A DNA stretch of 64,000 nt from an uncultured Acidimicrobiia bacterium (GTDB lineage: Bacteria; Actinomycetota; Acidimicrobiia; Spongiisociales; Spongiisociaceae). The stretch lies in contig OY282370.1 of assembly GCA_958295745.1 (NCBI GenBank), positions 2,888,548 through 2,952,547 of the forward strand, given 5' to 3'. The notes below the pieces were generated by a model that saw only the letters and a program-made list of their open reading frames with translations, ran no database searches and was not told where the DNA came from. The translations under genes and the position numbers were made by a program. Shown here piece after piece: positions 25,510-34,628 of this stretch (its first letter is position 1; every line of letters starts with the position of its first letter).

Positions 25510-26720
25510 CCCATCTCGTTGCCCAGGGTCTCGGGGATCGCCATCTGTATGAGGACGGCCAGCACCACGCCGGAACCGAGGACGGTCACCGTCAGCGGCA
25601 GGTCCCAGAGCTCGATGGTGATGCCCGCCGTGTACAGGCCCAACATGGAACCCAGCACCGCCATCGAATGGAGCCACTGGGAGGCGGCGGCGCGTATTTC
25701 GGTGGGGAACAGCTCGGCGCGCTGGGCGGCGCTCACCGGGAAGGCCGCCGAGCTCCCGAACGCCGAGAGGGCGGCGGAGGCCAGGAGCAGGTTGGGGTGG
25801 GACCACCAGTAGAAGCCCACCCCGCCTGTCAGGCCGATCAGAAGCGACAGGATGATGGCCGGTTTGCGCCCCAGGGTGTCTGCTATCCGCCCCCCGAGGA
25901 AGAAACCGACGCCGCCCGCGGTTCCCCCGATCAGCAGTATCCGGGCCGCTTCGCCGCTCGAGTATCCGAGGTCGTTGACCAGGCGCTCCAGAGCGAAGGT
26001 GACGGCCACGGCCGAGAAGGCGCTGATCGACAGGCTGTACAAGGCCACGAGCCAGAACCGTCCTGCGTAGCTGCCCACCAGGGGGAACACGAAATTGGTG
26101 CGCCTCCCCGCGTCGCTGTACAGCTTGCTCTCCCGAAGCTTCGCCTGCAGCAGAAGGTAGACCGGCAGCCCGAGCAGCACCGCCGCGAAGAGCCACCGCC
26201 AACCCCCCTCGTACAGCTGCGCAACAGGGAGGGCTATCAGGCCCGCCCCCGATCCTAGGGCCACCGCGGTGGAGTAGAAACCGATCGCCCAGGCCCGGTT
26301 GTTCCAGCGGACCTGCTCGGCCAACAGTACGGTGGCCAGCATCGCCATCCCCGCCGCGCCGAGGCGGGCTATGACCTGCATGGCGGTGTAGAAGTTGGGG
26401 AAAAAGGCCAGGGAGGTTGCCCCGGTTGCCAGCAGCAGCGCCAGGTAGGTGAACAGGAACGGACCGCGCCGCCCCCGTCGGTCGCCCAGCACCGCGCATA
26501 CCACCGCAACCAGGGCGCCGACGCGGGCGATCATGAAAAGGCGGCTCATGTCGGCTTCGGTGAGGCCGAAGTCGATTCGCACGAAGGGAAGGGTGTTGAC
26601 GGCCTGGGTCTGGGCGTATCCCTGGAAGAGGCCGGCGATATACATCAGCCCGAGCAGGCGGCGGTCTTCGGGGCGGTACGCCGAGGCCGGCCCGAACGCC
26701 CTTACGAACCTGCCGATCAT
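25488..26720 (-). CDS. major facilitator superfamily transporter
   Basis: A 410-aa, roughly 12-span MFS protein. The loop 2-3 motif GDRRGRRGPF and the second-half equivalent GGRIADTLGRKPAI are diagnostic, with PETLG near the C-terminus as in sugar/metabolite:proton symporters. Substrate unknown. Convergent with the MATE gene (22-base overlap). The start at ATG 26720 has no strong ribosome-binding site. Confidence 0.87.
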   Translation of the reverse strand: MIGRFVRAFGPASAYRPEDRRLLGLMYIAGLFQGYAQTQAVNTLPFVRIDFGLTEADMSRLFMIARVGALVAVVCAVLGDRRGRRGPFLFTYLALLLATGATSLAFFPNFYTAMQVIARLGAAGMAMLATVLLAEQVRWNNRAWAIGFYSTAVALGSGAGLIALPVAQLYEGGWRWLFAAVLLGLPVYLLLQAKLRESKLYSDAGRRTNFVFPLVGSYAGRFWLVALYSLSISAFSAVAVTFALERLVNDLGYSSGEAARILLIGGTAGGVGFFLGGRIADTLGRKPAIILSLLIGLTGGVGFYWWSHPNLLLASAALSAFGSSAAFPVSAAQRAELFPTEIRAAASQWLHSMAVLGSMLGLYTAGITIELWDLPLTVTVLGSGVVLAVLIQMAIPETLGNEMGQVTIRI

Positions 26721-27095
26721 GGTGGGGAGTCGTCCGGTTCGGTCATGCGGCGGGGGGCGGCGCCGGTTTGGTCAGGGGTGTGCATTAGGGCGGGCGGAGG
26801 CCATTTCCCTCAGGTTACCTTTGCCGGCGGAGGGGCAACGCGGGTCGGCGGGGCGCAGGTCGTCGCGGCCCTGGAACGGCCGACTGCTAGCGTTTCCCGT
26901 ATGCTATCAGGGCGGTGTGCTGTTTCTTTCATCTCATGGGGCGGGCGCTTCCGACCGGGGCCACATACGCGTCTGTTACAACCCATGATCCCAGGTCCAT
27001 TGGTTGCTCGGCGCCTGTTACACGCCCACCCCGACACTTCCGGCCGTCATGAGTGATCGGGGCCGGATCCACAGAAGAGAGCGGGTAGGTTAGAC
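26721..27095. other. 375-bp intergenic spacer with repeat copy C
   Basis: Lies between the divergent MFS and ccdA genes. No convincing coding frame. It holds dispersed repeat copy C (minus strand, 27012-27054) and presumably the promoters of both genes, though no clear -35/-10 pair stands out. Confidence 0.5.
27012..27054 (-). repeat. dispersed intergenic repeat, copy C
   Basis: On the minus strand TCATGACGGCCGGAAGTGTC followed by GGGGTGGGCGTG and ACAGGCGCC, sharing the GTCGGGGTGGGCG core with the other copies. Lies 42 bases upstream of the ccdA start. Confidence 0.5.
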
Positions 27096-27848
27096 GTGGA
27101 CCCGGCCAGTGCGTTGAGCGCATTCTTGTTCGGGATCCTTTCGTTTGCGTCGCCCTGCGTGCTTCCGTTGCTTCCCGGTTACCTGGCGCTCATGTCCGGC
27201 TACTCGGCGGCCGAGCTGCAGAGCGGGCAGGCGTCCGCCCTGCGGATGTTGCGGGTAACCGTGCTGTTCGCAGCCGGGTTCACGGCCGTGTTCGTGGCGC
27301 TGGGGGCCGGGGCGACCTCGGTGTCGGGTTTCCTGCTCCGTAACAGGAGTGTCGTGTCGTCGGTGGCTGGTTCGCTCATCATTCTGTTCGGATTGGTCAT
27401 CCTGGTGATGGCGCTCAGCAATACTTCCCGTCTGGCCTTCCTGTTCCAGGAGCGCCGTTTCGAGATACGGCCTTCCCGCCTCGGGGTGTGGGCGCCCCCC
27501 TTGATGGGGATGGCCTTCGGTTTTGGATGGACCCCGTGTATCGGGCCGGTGCTGGCCGCCATCCTCACTTTGGCCGCCTCCCAGAACACTGTGGGGAGGG
27601 GGATGTTCCTGCTGTTCGTGTTCTCGATGGGGCTGGGCATCCCGTTCATCGCCGCCGGTATCGGGGTTACCAAGGTCTACTCGGGGATCAGGGGCCTCCA
27701 GCGCCACCTCCGGAAGATCAACATGGTCTCCGGGCTGCTCATGGTGGGGTTCGGGCTGCTGTTCGTCACAGGGCGGATATCCGACCTGTCGAGCCTGATC
27801 AGCAATCTGATGCTCCGCCTCGGGCTGGAGTGGCTGACCATCATCTAG
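27096..27848 (+). CDS. ccdA: cytochrome c biogenesis protein CcdA
   Basis: A 250-aa, six-span thiol-disulfide transporter that carries electrons across the membrane to extracytoplasmic thioredoxin-like proteins. The two redox cysteines are in the conserved FASPCVLPLLPGYLALMSG and GWTPCIGPVLAAIL motifs. Start GTG 27096. No thioredoxin partner or other cytochrome c maturation gene is adjacent here. Confidence 0.93.
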   Translation: MDPASALSAFLFGILSFASPCVLPLLPGYLALMSGYSAAELQSGQASALRMLRVTVLFAAGFTAVFVALGAGATSVSGFLLRNRSVVSSVAGSLIILFGLVILVMALSNTSRLAFLFQERRFEIRPSRLGVWAPPLMGMAFGFGWTPCIGPVLAAILTLAASQNTVGRGMFLLFVFSMGLGIPFIAAGIGVTKVYSGIRGLQRHLRKINMVSGLLMVGFGLLFVTGRISDLSSLISNLMLRLGLEWLTII

Positions 27849-27979
27849 ACGAAATTCCGTGCGCCTGGATGTATGTGGCGTTATCGAATGGAAGGCGCGA
27901 AAAAAATCATCGAATATCGCATACGCCTCAAATCGGTTCTGGACTAAGTTGATTGGGTCGACTACCATGGAGGCGAATG

Positions 27980-28387
27980 ATGGAGTTCTTCACGAGCAAT
28001 CCGGCCGGGTGGGGGAACACTCTTCTCTTGGCTGTTCTGGGATGGCTCGTGTTCATTCAATACAACGACCGCAAGGAGACCCGCAGGTTCCAGAGTGAGA
28101 TACTCCGTAAAATGGACGAAGAGCACGCGGCTCTCCGTCAGGAGATGCGGCATATTCGCGAGGAGATGCGGGGCGGGTTCGCCGAGGCCAGGGAGGATGA
28201 CAAAGCTCTCCGTCAGGAGATGCGGGAGGACTTGGCCGAGCATCGCCGTATGATCGGAAAGGTCGACGGAAAGGTCGACGAAGTCGGTAGACAGGTCGGC
28301 GGCGTCGCTGTGCGGCTGGCCAGAATCGAAGGCCGGCTCGAGGTTCGAGTCGAGGAACCCGCCGCCCTGAGCCTCGCCGCCGACTGA
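27980..28387 (+). CDS. single-span coiled-coil membrane protein
   Basis: About 135 aa: short N-terminus, one membrane helix (WGNTLLLAVLGWLVFIQ), then a long charged coiled coil with repeated LRQEMR units and a heptad-like VDGKVDEVGRQVGGVAVRLA near the end. ATG 27980 has GGAGG six bases upstream; ATG 27977 is also in frame. No domain name can be assigned. It resembles small membrane-anchored coiled-coil proteins of unknown role and stands alone between ccdA and trpE. Confidence 0.7.
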   Translation: MEFFTSNPAGWGNTLLLAVLGWLVFIQYNDRKETRRFQSEILRKMDEEHAALRQEMRHIREEMRGGFAEAREDDKALRQEMREDLAEHRRMIGKVDGKVDEVGRQVGGVAVRLARIEGRLEVRVEEPAALSLAAD

Positions 28388-28465
28388 CGCCCGGCTCGCG
28401 TTCTCACCGCCCTCCACCCCGGACAGGTATCGAAGTGTCTGGTGAGGCCGGTATCGTTGGGTCTC

Positions 28466-29944
28466 ATGGAGGTGTCCCCAGGCCCCGCGGAGTTCCGCCG
28501 ACTTGCCGAGTCTTTCCCGGTCGTACCGGTGACCATGACCTTGCTGGCCGACCGCGAGACACCGGTCAGCGCCTACGGCAAGCTGGTGGGCGACGCGCCC
28601 GGATTCCTGCTCGAATCCCTGGAAGGGGGCGAGAGGTGGGCGCAGTGGTCGTTCCTCGGATGGGATCCGGTGTTCACCTTGACCAGCCGCGACGGCGTGA
28701 CCCGGGTCGACGACCCAAGGCTCGATATTCCCCGAGGAGACCCCCTCGCCGTGTTGGAGGGGTTGCTGGCCCGCTACGCCTCCGAGCCGCTCGAAGGGCT
28801 TCCCCCCCTCCACTCCGGGGCGGTGGGATATCTCGCCTACGACATGGTGCGCTACATCGAGCGCCTTCCCGACCGTCCTGCCGACGACCGGGATCTACCC
28901 GAGATGATGTGGCAGTTCGTGGGGAGCCTGGCAGCCTTGGACCGGTTCGGGCAGACCCTGACCCTGGTCCGCAACGTATTCACCGATCTGGAGGACGACC
29001 TCGACAAGGCCTATCAGGATGCGGCGGGCCGCCTCCACGCCTACGCCGACCGCCTGGGCACTGCACTCGAGTACCCGCCGGCCGGGGTTCTCGACTTCGC
29101 CGGTATGGGGGATCCGGCGGTCACCTCCACGATGACCCGGGAGGTCTTCGAGCGGGCGGTGGACAAGGTGAAGGACTACATACGGGCCGGTGACGCCTAT
29201 CAGGTGGTGCTGAGCCAACGCATGGCCACCCCCTTCGAGGGCGACCCGTTCGGCCTGTACAGGGCGCTCCGCCTCATCAACCCTTCTCCGTTTCTCTTCT
29301 ACCTGCATCATCCGGAGGTGACGGTGGCGGGCTCGTCGCCGGAGCTGATGACCCGGGTGCGGGACGGTACGGTCTACTCCCGCCCCATCGCCGGAACCCG
29401 CCGCCGCGGCGCCACCGAAGAGGAAGACCGGGCCTTGGAGGAGGAGATGCTGGCCGATCCCAAGGAACGGGCCGAGCACCTGATGCTCATCGACTTGGCC
29501 CGCAACGACCTGGGCCGGGTGTGCGAATTCGGTACGGTCGAGGTGGACGACCTGATGGTGGTGGAACGCTACTCCCACGTCATGCATATCGTCTCGGGGG
29601 TGTCGGGGCGGCTGCGGAAGGAGTACGGGCCGGTGGATGTGGTGCGGGCGGTGTTCCCGCACGGCACCGTGTCGGGGGCCCCGAAGGTGCGGGCCATGGA
29701 GATCATCGACGAGATGGAACCGGTGGCGCGCGGCCCCTACGCCGGGGCGGCCGGCTACCTGGATTTCAGCGGCAACGTCGACACCGCCATCTGCCTGAGG
29801 ACGGTGGTGATCGCCGACGGGACCGCCTGGGTCCAGGCGGGGGCCGGGCTGGTGGCCGACTCCGACCCGGCCGCCGAGTTCCGGGAGACGCAGGACAAGG
29901 CGGCGGCTGGTCTGGCCGCCGTGATAGGCGCCGAGATGGTATGA
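28466..29944 (+). CDS. trpE: anthranilate synthase component I
   Basis: About 492 aa, converting chorismate to anthranilate with the amidotransferase TrpG. The N-terminus has LLESLEGGERWAQWSF; the LLES motif is the tryptophan feedback site in the family. The C-terminal chorismate-binding part has YQVVLSQRM, FLFYLHHPEVTVAGSSPELM, RPIAGTRRRGATEEED, LIDLARNDLGRV and GTVSGAPKVRAMEII. ATG 28466 is preferred; GTG 28442 is in frame. First gene of the trp cluster. trpG and trpD are not in the window. The stop overlaps the next gene. Confidence 0.94.
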   Translation: MEVSPGPAEFRRLAESFPVVPVTMTLLADRETPVSAYGKLVGDAPGFLLESLEGGERWAQWSFLGWDPVFTLTSRDGVTRVDDPRLDIPRGDPLAVLEGLLARYASEPLEGLPPLHSGAVGYLAYDMVRYIERLPDRPADDRDLPEMMWQFVGSLAALDRFGQTLTLVRNVFTDLEDDLDKAYQDAAGRLHAYADRLGTALEYPPAGVLDFAGMGDPAVTSTMTREVFERAVDKVKDYIRAGDAYQVVLSQRMATPFEGDPFGLYRALRLINPSPFLFYLHHPEVTVAGSSPELMTRVRDGTVYSRPIAGTRRRGATEEEDRALEEEMLADPKERAEHLMLIDLARNDLGRVCEFGTVEVDDLMVVERYSHVMHIVSGVSGRLRKEYGPVDVVRAVFPHGTVSGAPKVRAMEIIDEMEPVARGPYAGAAGYLDFSGNVDTAICLRTVVIADGTAWVQAGAGLVADSDPAAEFRETQDKAAAGLAAVIGAEMV

Positions 29945-30894
29945 GCCTCGCGAGCTCCTGGCCGGAGACGTTCGGAGACGTAACCGGCGAATACACCGCG
30001 GCCCACCAGGAGGCAGGGTTCATCGGCGGCGCCGGCGGACTGTTATGGGCGGAGGGACCCGATACCGTTCCGTTCCTTCAGGGCGTCCTTAGCCAGGACA
30101 TCGAAGCCATGGCGCCGGGGGCGGCGGCTCGGTCCTTCCTGCTGGCGCCGCGGGGCAAGCTGGAGGCGTTGCTGTGGATTTTGCGGGGCGAGGAACGGGT
30201 GGGGATCGTCACCGAAGCAGCCCAGCTGGAGCAAGTCCGCAGCTCCCTGGCCCGATGGCGGCTGCGGGTGAAGGTGGACCTGACCCCAGACCCGCGGGAG
30301 GTGTTCGACGTGTGGGGTCCGGCCCCCGCCGGCTTGGACGCGGCGGATGGGTGGAGAGACGAGGGCGGGGTGCTGGCGGCGGAGGTCCGCGTCGCGCCGT
30401 TGCGCCGCCGCTTGGTGGCCGGTCTGTCCGCCGGAGACTTGGAAAAGCGCGGGCTGAGGCCCATCGGGCGGATGGTGGAGACCACCCTTCGGATCGAGGT
30501 AGGCGAACCCCGCATGGATGTGGACGTGAACTCCAAGACCATCCCCCAGGAGACCGGCCTGGTTGCCGAGGCGGTCTCCTTTACTAAGGGCTGCTACCTG
30601 GGGCAGGAGCTGGTGGCGCGCATAGACAGCCGGGGCCGGGTCAACCGGCATCTGCGGGGGGTGCGTATGCTGGAGGCGGTGATCCCTCCGACGGGAGCTC
30701 AGGTGGTCCACGGCGGCAAGGCCGTGGGAACCCTCACATCCGTGGGGGAGAGCCGGGCGGTGCGGGCGCCGGTGGCCTTGGCGCTGATCCGCCGGGAGGC
30801 GCCCCCTGGAACCGAAGTCGCGGTGTCCTGGGATGGCGGAGAGACCGGAGCGATGGTCGAGAAGCTCCCAATGATCGAAAAGCTCAGTCCCTGA
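29941..30894 (+). CDS. ygfZ: YgfZ/GcvT-like folate-binding protein
   Basis: A 317-aa protein of the YgfZ family, folate-dependent factors for iron-sulfur enzyme maintenance. The diagnostic motif KGCYLGQE is present in FTKGCYLGQELVARIDSRG, preceded by DVDVNSKTIPQETGL. GcvT-like N-terminal folds include LQGVLSQDIEAMAPG. ATG 29941 overlaps the trpE stop, so it is translationally coupled inside the trp cluster, although the family has no direct role in tryptophan synthesis. Confidence 0.9.
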   Translation: MSLASSWPETFGDVTGEYTAAHQEAGFIGGAGGLLWAEGPDTVPFLQGVLSQDIEAMAPGAAARSFLLAPRGKLEALLWILRGEERVGIVTEAAQLEQVRSSLARWRLRVKVDLTPDPREVFDVWGPAPAGLDAADGWRDEGGVLAAEVRVAPLRRRLVAGLSAGDLEKRGLRPIGRMVETTLRIEVGEPRMDVDVNSKTIPQETGLVAEAVSFTKGCYLGQELVARIDSRGRVNRHLRGVRMLEAVIPPTGAQVVHGGKAVGTLTSVGESRAVRAPVALALIRREAPPGTEVAVSWDGGETGAMVEKLPMIEKLSP

Positions 30895-30982
30895 CGTTGC
30901 AGACCACCACCCGGACGCGGCGCAGATGCAACCGGATCGTCATATTCAGAGGGTTCTCCTCCGCCGATTACCCTGCTCCGTG

Positions 30983-31750
30983 ATGCTAGAAGATGTCCTC
31001 TCCTCGGTGCGGCGCCGGTTGCCCGCCCTCGAGGAGCGGGAGGCCGAGCTGCGCGAGGCGGCCGGGCGGATGCCGCCGGCGCGGGGCTTCGCGGCTGCGC
31101 TGGCCGCTCCCGGCCTGTCGGTCATCGCCGAGTTCAAGCGCGCCTCCCCTTCACGGGGGGTGATCAACGCCGGCATGGATCCGTCCGAACGGGCCGCCGC
31201 CTTCGAGTCGGGCGGGGCGGCGGCGGTATCGGTGCTGACCGAGCCGGATCATTTCATGGGCGGCCCCGGGGACCTCCGAGCGGTCCGGTCGGCCATGACC
31301 CTCCCGGTGCTGCGCAAGGACTTCACTCTCCACTCCGCCCACGTATGGGAGGCGCGGGCGATGGGGGCCGATGCGGTGCTGCTGATAGCGGCCGTGCTCG
31401 ACGACGATCTCCTCGCCGATCTGTTGCAGACCGCCGCCGAGGCCGGGATGGCCGCACTGGTGGAGGTGCACGACCGCGAGGAGGCGGTACGGGCGCAGAG
31501 AGCGGGGGCCTCCGTCCTGGGTGTGAACAACCGGGACCTGCGCACCTTCCGGGTGGATCTGTCCACCGCCGAGCGGCTGGCGCCTTTCCTGGAGTGGGCG
31601 GAGGTCCGGGTGGCCGAGAGCGGCGTACACGGCCCCGGGGATGCCGCCCGGCTCCGGGAGGCCGGATATGACGCCCTCCTGGTGGGCGAATACCTTTCGA
31701 TGGCGGATGATCCGGCGGCGGCCATCGCCGGGTTGAGGGGCTCGGCGTGA
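30983..31750 (+). CDS. trpC: indole-3-glycerol phosphate synthase
   Basis: A 255-aa TIM-barrel enzyme. Landmarks are IAEFKRASPSRGVI (catalytic Lys), VSVLTEPDHFMGG, LPVLRKDFTLHSAHVWEARA, LVEVHDREEAVRA, LGVNNRDLRTF and VAESGVHGPGDAARL. Start ATG 30983 (GTG 30980 adjacent). Its stop overlaps the trpF GTG. Confidence 0.95.
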   Translation: MLEDVLSSVRRRLPALEEREAELREAAGRMPPARGFAAALAAPGLSVIAEFKRASPSRGVINAGMDPSERAAAFESGGAAAVSVLTEPDHFMGGPGDLRAVRSAMTLPVLRKDFTLHSAHVWEARAMGADAVLLIAAVLDDDLLADLLQTAAEAGMAALVEVHDREEAVRAQRAGASVLGVNNRDLRTFRVDLSTAERLAPFLEWAEVRVAESGVHGPGDAARLREAGYDALLVGEYLSMADDPAAAIAGLRGSA

Positions 31751-32361
31751 CCTGGGTCAAGGTGTGCGGTATGCGAACCGAAGCCGACCTCGAGACGGCG
31801 GCCGAGGCCGGAGCGGACGCGGCCGGGTTGGTGCTGGTTGAAGGAACCCCGCGATGGCTGGAGATCGAAGAGGCCGCCCGGTTGGCTTCCCTGGCCCGCC
31901 TTCCGACCGTTATCCTCACCTTGGACGCCGGACCCGATACCCTGGTGGAGATGCTGGTGCGGGTGGGCGCCGCCGGGGTGCAGCCCTACGGGGATCATGC
32001 GCCCGAAGCCGCCTCGGCCGCGGAAGCGTCCGGCGCCTTCGTCCTCCAACCGGTACGGGTGCGGGGTCCGGTCGACCTGGATGATATCCCGCCCGGCCGC
32101 ACCGCATTGCTGGACGGATATTCGCCCGGCGAGCTGGGCGGCGCCGGTGTGAGGGTGGCGTCCGAGTGGCTTCCCTCCCCGGGTAGCCGCTACGTTCTGG
32201 CGGGCGGGCTCGACCCGTCCAACGTGGCCGATGCGGTGCGTAGGCACCGCCCGTGGGGGGTGGACGCTTCGTCCGGGTTGGAGTCGTCGCCCGGGGTGAA
32301 GGACCCGGCCAAGATACGAGCCTTCGTCAGAAACGCCAAGCAGGCGGAGGGAGGAACATGA
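31747..32361 (+). CDS. trpF: phosphoribosylanthranilate isomerase
   Basis: A 204-aa TIM-barrel enzyme. The catalytic Cys is in [12 protein letters not shown], the catalytic Asp segment is [13 protein letters not shown], and the phosphate-binding end is [16 protein letters not shown] with [19 protein letters not shown] 31747 overlaps the trpC stop (GTGA). The gene order trpC-trpF-trpB-trpA is the biosynthetic order minus trpD. Confidence 0.93.
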   Translation: MTWVKVCGMRTEADLETAAEAGADAAGLVLVEGTPRWLEIEEAARLASLARLPTVILTLDAGPDTLVEMLVRVGAAGVQPYGDHAPEAASAAEASGAFVLQPVRVRGPVDLDDIPPGRTALLDGYSPGELGGAGVRVASEWLPSPGSRYVLAGGLDPSNVADAVRRHRPWGVDASSGLESSPGVKDPAKIRAFVRNAKQAEGGT

Positions 32362-33548
32362 CCGGGATGCGGCTGGACCGCCCTGACGAGCGGGGCCGCT
32401 TCGGCGAATACGGGGGCATGTTCGCGCCCGAGACGTTGATGCCCGCCTTGGAGGAGCTGGCGCACGGGTTCGCCGACGCCTGGGCCGACTCCGGTTTCGC
32501 AGGAGGTTTCCGCGAGCTGCTGAATACTTATGCGGGGCGGCCCACGCCTCTGCACGGCGCCGACCGTCTGTCCGAGGAGATCGGGGTGCGGGTTCTGCTC
32601 AAGCGGGAGGACCTGGCGCACACCGGCGCCCACAAGATCAACAACGCCTTGGGCCAGGGACTGCTGGCTTCCCGCATGGGCAAGACCCGCCTGATCGCGG
32701 AGACCGGCGCCGGCCAGCACGGGGTGGCCACCGCTACCGCCGCCGCCTATGTAGGCCTCGAATGCCTCGTATACATGGGGGAGAAGGACATCGAGCGCCA
32801 AGCCCTGAACGTGATGAGGATGCGGATGCTGGGGGCCGGGGTGATACCGGTGACCGCGGGGGCCGGCACTCTCAAGGACGCCGTCAACGAGGCTATGCGG
32901 GACTGGGTGCGCACCGTCGAGAACACCCATTACATAATCGGGTCCGCGGTGGGACCCCATCCTTTCCCCTGGATGGTGCGGGAGTTCCAGAAGGTGATAG
33001 GGGAGGAGAGCATCTCCCAGCTGGAAGGGGAGCGGCCCGACACGGTGGTGGCCTGCGTGGGCGGCGGATCGAACGCCATCGGGATGTTCTACCCGTTTGC
33101 CGGCCTTCCGGGTATTGATCTGGTCGGGGTGGAGGCGGCCGGACACGGCATCGCCACCGGACGCCACGGCGCCTCGATAGGGGCCGGGTCGCCCGGCATC
33201 CTCCACGGGGCCCGCACCTACATGCTGCAGGACGACGAAGGCCAGGTGCTGGAGGCGCATTCCATCTCGGCCGGGCTGGACTATCCGGGGGTAGGCCCCG
33301 AACTCGCCTACTTCGCCGACGCCGGGCTGGCCCGGTATGTGTCGATCACCGACCAGGAAGCGTTGGAGGGCGTGGACCTGCTGGCCCGCACCGAAGGGAT
33401 CATCCCCGCTTTGGAGTCGGCCCACGCCGTGGCCTGGGTGGCCCGGGAGGCGGACGCCCTGGATGGGAGGACCGTGTTGCTCAACCTTTCCGGGCGGGGT
33501 GACAAGGATGTGGAGATGATCGCCGCCCATGCTTCGGAGGGGTCGTGA
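32358..33548 (+). CDS. trpB: tryptophan synthase beta chain
   Basis: A 396-aa PLP enzyme. The N-terminal [19 protein letters not shown], the Schiff-base Lys93 in [13 protein letters not shown], the phosphate-binding [12 protein letters not shown] and the [12 protein letters not shown] segment are all present, of the TrpB1 type. ATG 32358 overlaps the trpF stop; GAGGGAGGAAC provides the ribosome-binding site. Its stop overlaps trpA. Confidence 0.96.
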   Translation: MTGMRLDRPDERGRFGEYGGMFAPETLMPALEELAHGFADAWADSGFAGGFRELLNTYAGRPTPLHGADRLSEEIGVRVLLKREDLAHTGAHKINNALGQGLLASRMGKTRLIAETGAGQHGVATATAAAYVGLECLVYMGEKDIERQALNVMRMRMLGAGVIPVTAGAGTLKDAVNEAMRDWVRTVENTHYIIGSAVGPHPFPWMVREFQKVIGEESISQLEGERPDTVVACVGGGSNAIGMFYPFAGLPGIDLVGVEAAGHGIATGRHGASIGAGSPGILHGARTYMLQDDEGQVLEAHSISAGLDYPGVGPELAYFADAGLARYVSITDQEALEGVDLLARTEGIIPALESAHAVAWVAREADALDGRTVLLNLSGRGDKDVEMIAAHASEGS

Positions 33549-34354
33549 GCCGCCGGTGCTTGGACGGGCTCTTTGCTCGGGTGAGGGAAGAAGGGCGCAC
33601 CGCCTTCTTGCCGTTCATGACCGCCGGGCTGCCCGATCCGGGGACCACGGTGGAGGCCTTCACGGCGATGGCAGAGGCGGGGGCGGACGCCTTCGAGGTG
33701 GGCATTCCCTACAGCGATCCGCTCATGGACGGGCCCATCATCCAGGCGGCCAGCGCCAAGGCCATCGAGTCGGGCATGACCCTGCGAGGCGGGTTCGAAG
33801 TGCTCGGCCGGGTGGTGGAGGCCACCGGCCTTCCCGCCCTGGCCATGTCGTATGCAAATCCGGTGTTCCGGCTGGGACCCGATGAGTTTGCCCGCCGGGC
33901 GGCCGACGCGGGGGCTTGCGGGCTCATCGTGGCCGACCTGCCCCTAGAGGAGGCCCCGCCGGTGGCGGAGGCCGCGCATCGGGCCGGGATCGGCTTGGTG
34001 CTGTTCGCCGCTCCCACCACTCACGACGAGCGGCTGGCCCGCATCGCCGCCCGCCGTCCGGTGTTCATATACGGGGTGGCGGAGCTGGGGGTGACCGGGG
34101 AAAGGAACCGGATGTCGGCGCGCCCCCGGGATCTGGCCGCCCGGATCAGGGCCGTGACCGACACCCCGCTGGTGATGGGGGTGGGCATAGGCACCCCCCA
34201 ACAGGCGGCGGCCCTGGCCCCCTACGCGGACGGGGTGATCGTCGGGTCCGCCTTGGTGCGCCGGGCCATCGAATCCCCCGACCCGATCCCGGAGATCGCG
34301 GCGGCGGCGGCCGCCCTGGCCGGAGCCCTGTCCGGCTCTGGCGCACCGAAGTAA
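33545..34354 (+). CDS. trpA: tryptophan synthase alpha chain
   Basis: A 269-aa TIM-barrel subunit cleaving indole-glycerol phosphate. The catalytic Glu and Asp are in [20 protein letters not shown], followed by [19 protein letters not shown] and the phosphate site [14 protein letters not shown] 33545 overlaps the trpB stop. Last gene of the cluster; repeat copy D follows within 50 bases. Confidence 0.95.
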   Translation: MSRRCLDGLFARVREEGRTAFLPFMTAGLPDPGTTVEAFTAMAEAGADAFEVGIPYSDPLMDGPIIQAASAKAIESGMTLRGGFEVLGRVVEATGLPALAMSYANPVFRLGPDEFARRAADAGACGLIVADLPLEEAPPVAEAAHRAGIGLVLFAAPTTHDERLARIAARRPVFIYGVAELGVTGERNRMSARPRDLAARIRAVTDTPLVMGVGIGTPQQAAALAPYADGVIVGSALVRRAIESPDPIPEIAAAAAALAGALSGSGAPK

Positions 34355-34360
34355 CCCTGG

Positions 34361-34405
34361 TTGTCATTACAGGGGTGTTGCGGTGGGCGGCACAGGCGCC
34401 GGGGT
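34361..34405 (+). repeat. dispersed intergenic repeat, copy D
   Basis: TCATTACAGGGGTGTTGCGG followed by TGGGCGGCACAGGCGCC, a divergent match to the GTCGGGGTGGGCG core. Situated between trpA and tRNA-Leu. Confidence 0.4.
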
Positions 34406-34459
34406 GCATGAATAAATAATCAGGGTTGGGTACAAGGCGCGGTAATATCGGCGCCCCTC

Positions 34460-34543
34460 GCCGGGATGGCGGAATTGGTAGACGCGCCGGACTCAAAATC
34501 CGGTGCCCGCAAGGGCGTATGGGTTCGAGTCCCATTCCCGGTA
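34460..34543 (+). tRNA. tRNA-Leu(CAA)
   Basis: An 84-base class II tRNA. Acceptor GCCGGGA pairs with TCCCGGT (G-U end pair). The anticodon stem CCGGA/TCCGG encloses CTCAAAA with anticodon CAA. A long variable arm (TGCCCGCAAGGGCG) and T-arm ATGGG-TTCGAGT-CCCAT follow. It reads leucine TTG. A TAATAT element about 15 bases upstream could be the -10 box. Confidence 0.95.
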
Positions 34544-34628
34544 CCCGGGCTCCCTCGGCAGGGGGCCGAGGCTCCGTTGCCTTCTGTCCCCTGAACCCAT
34601 TGGGCTGGCCGGGCTACGATCATTGCGT

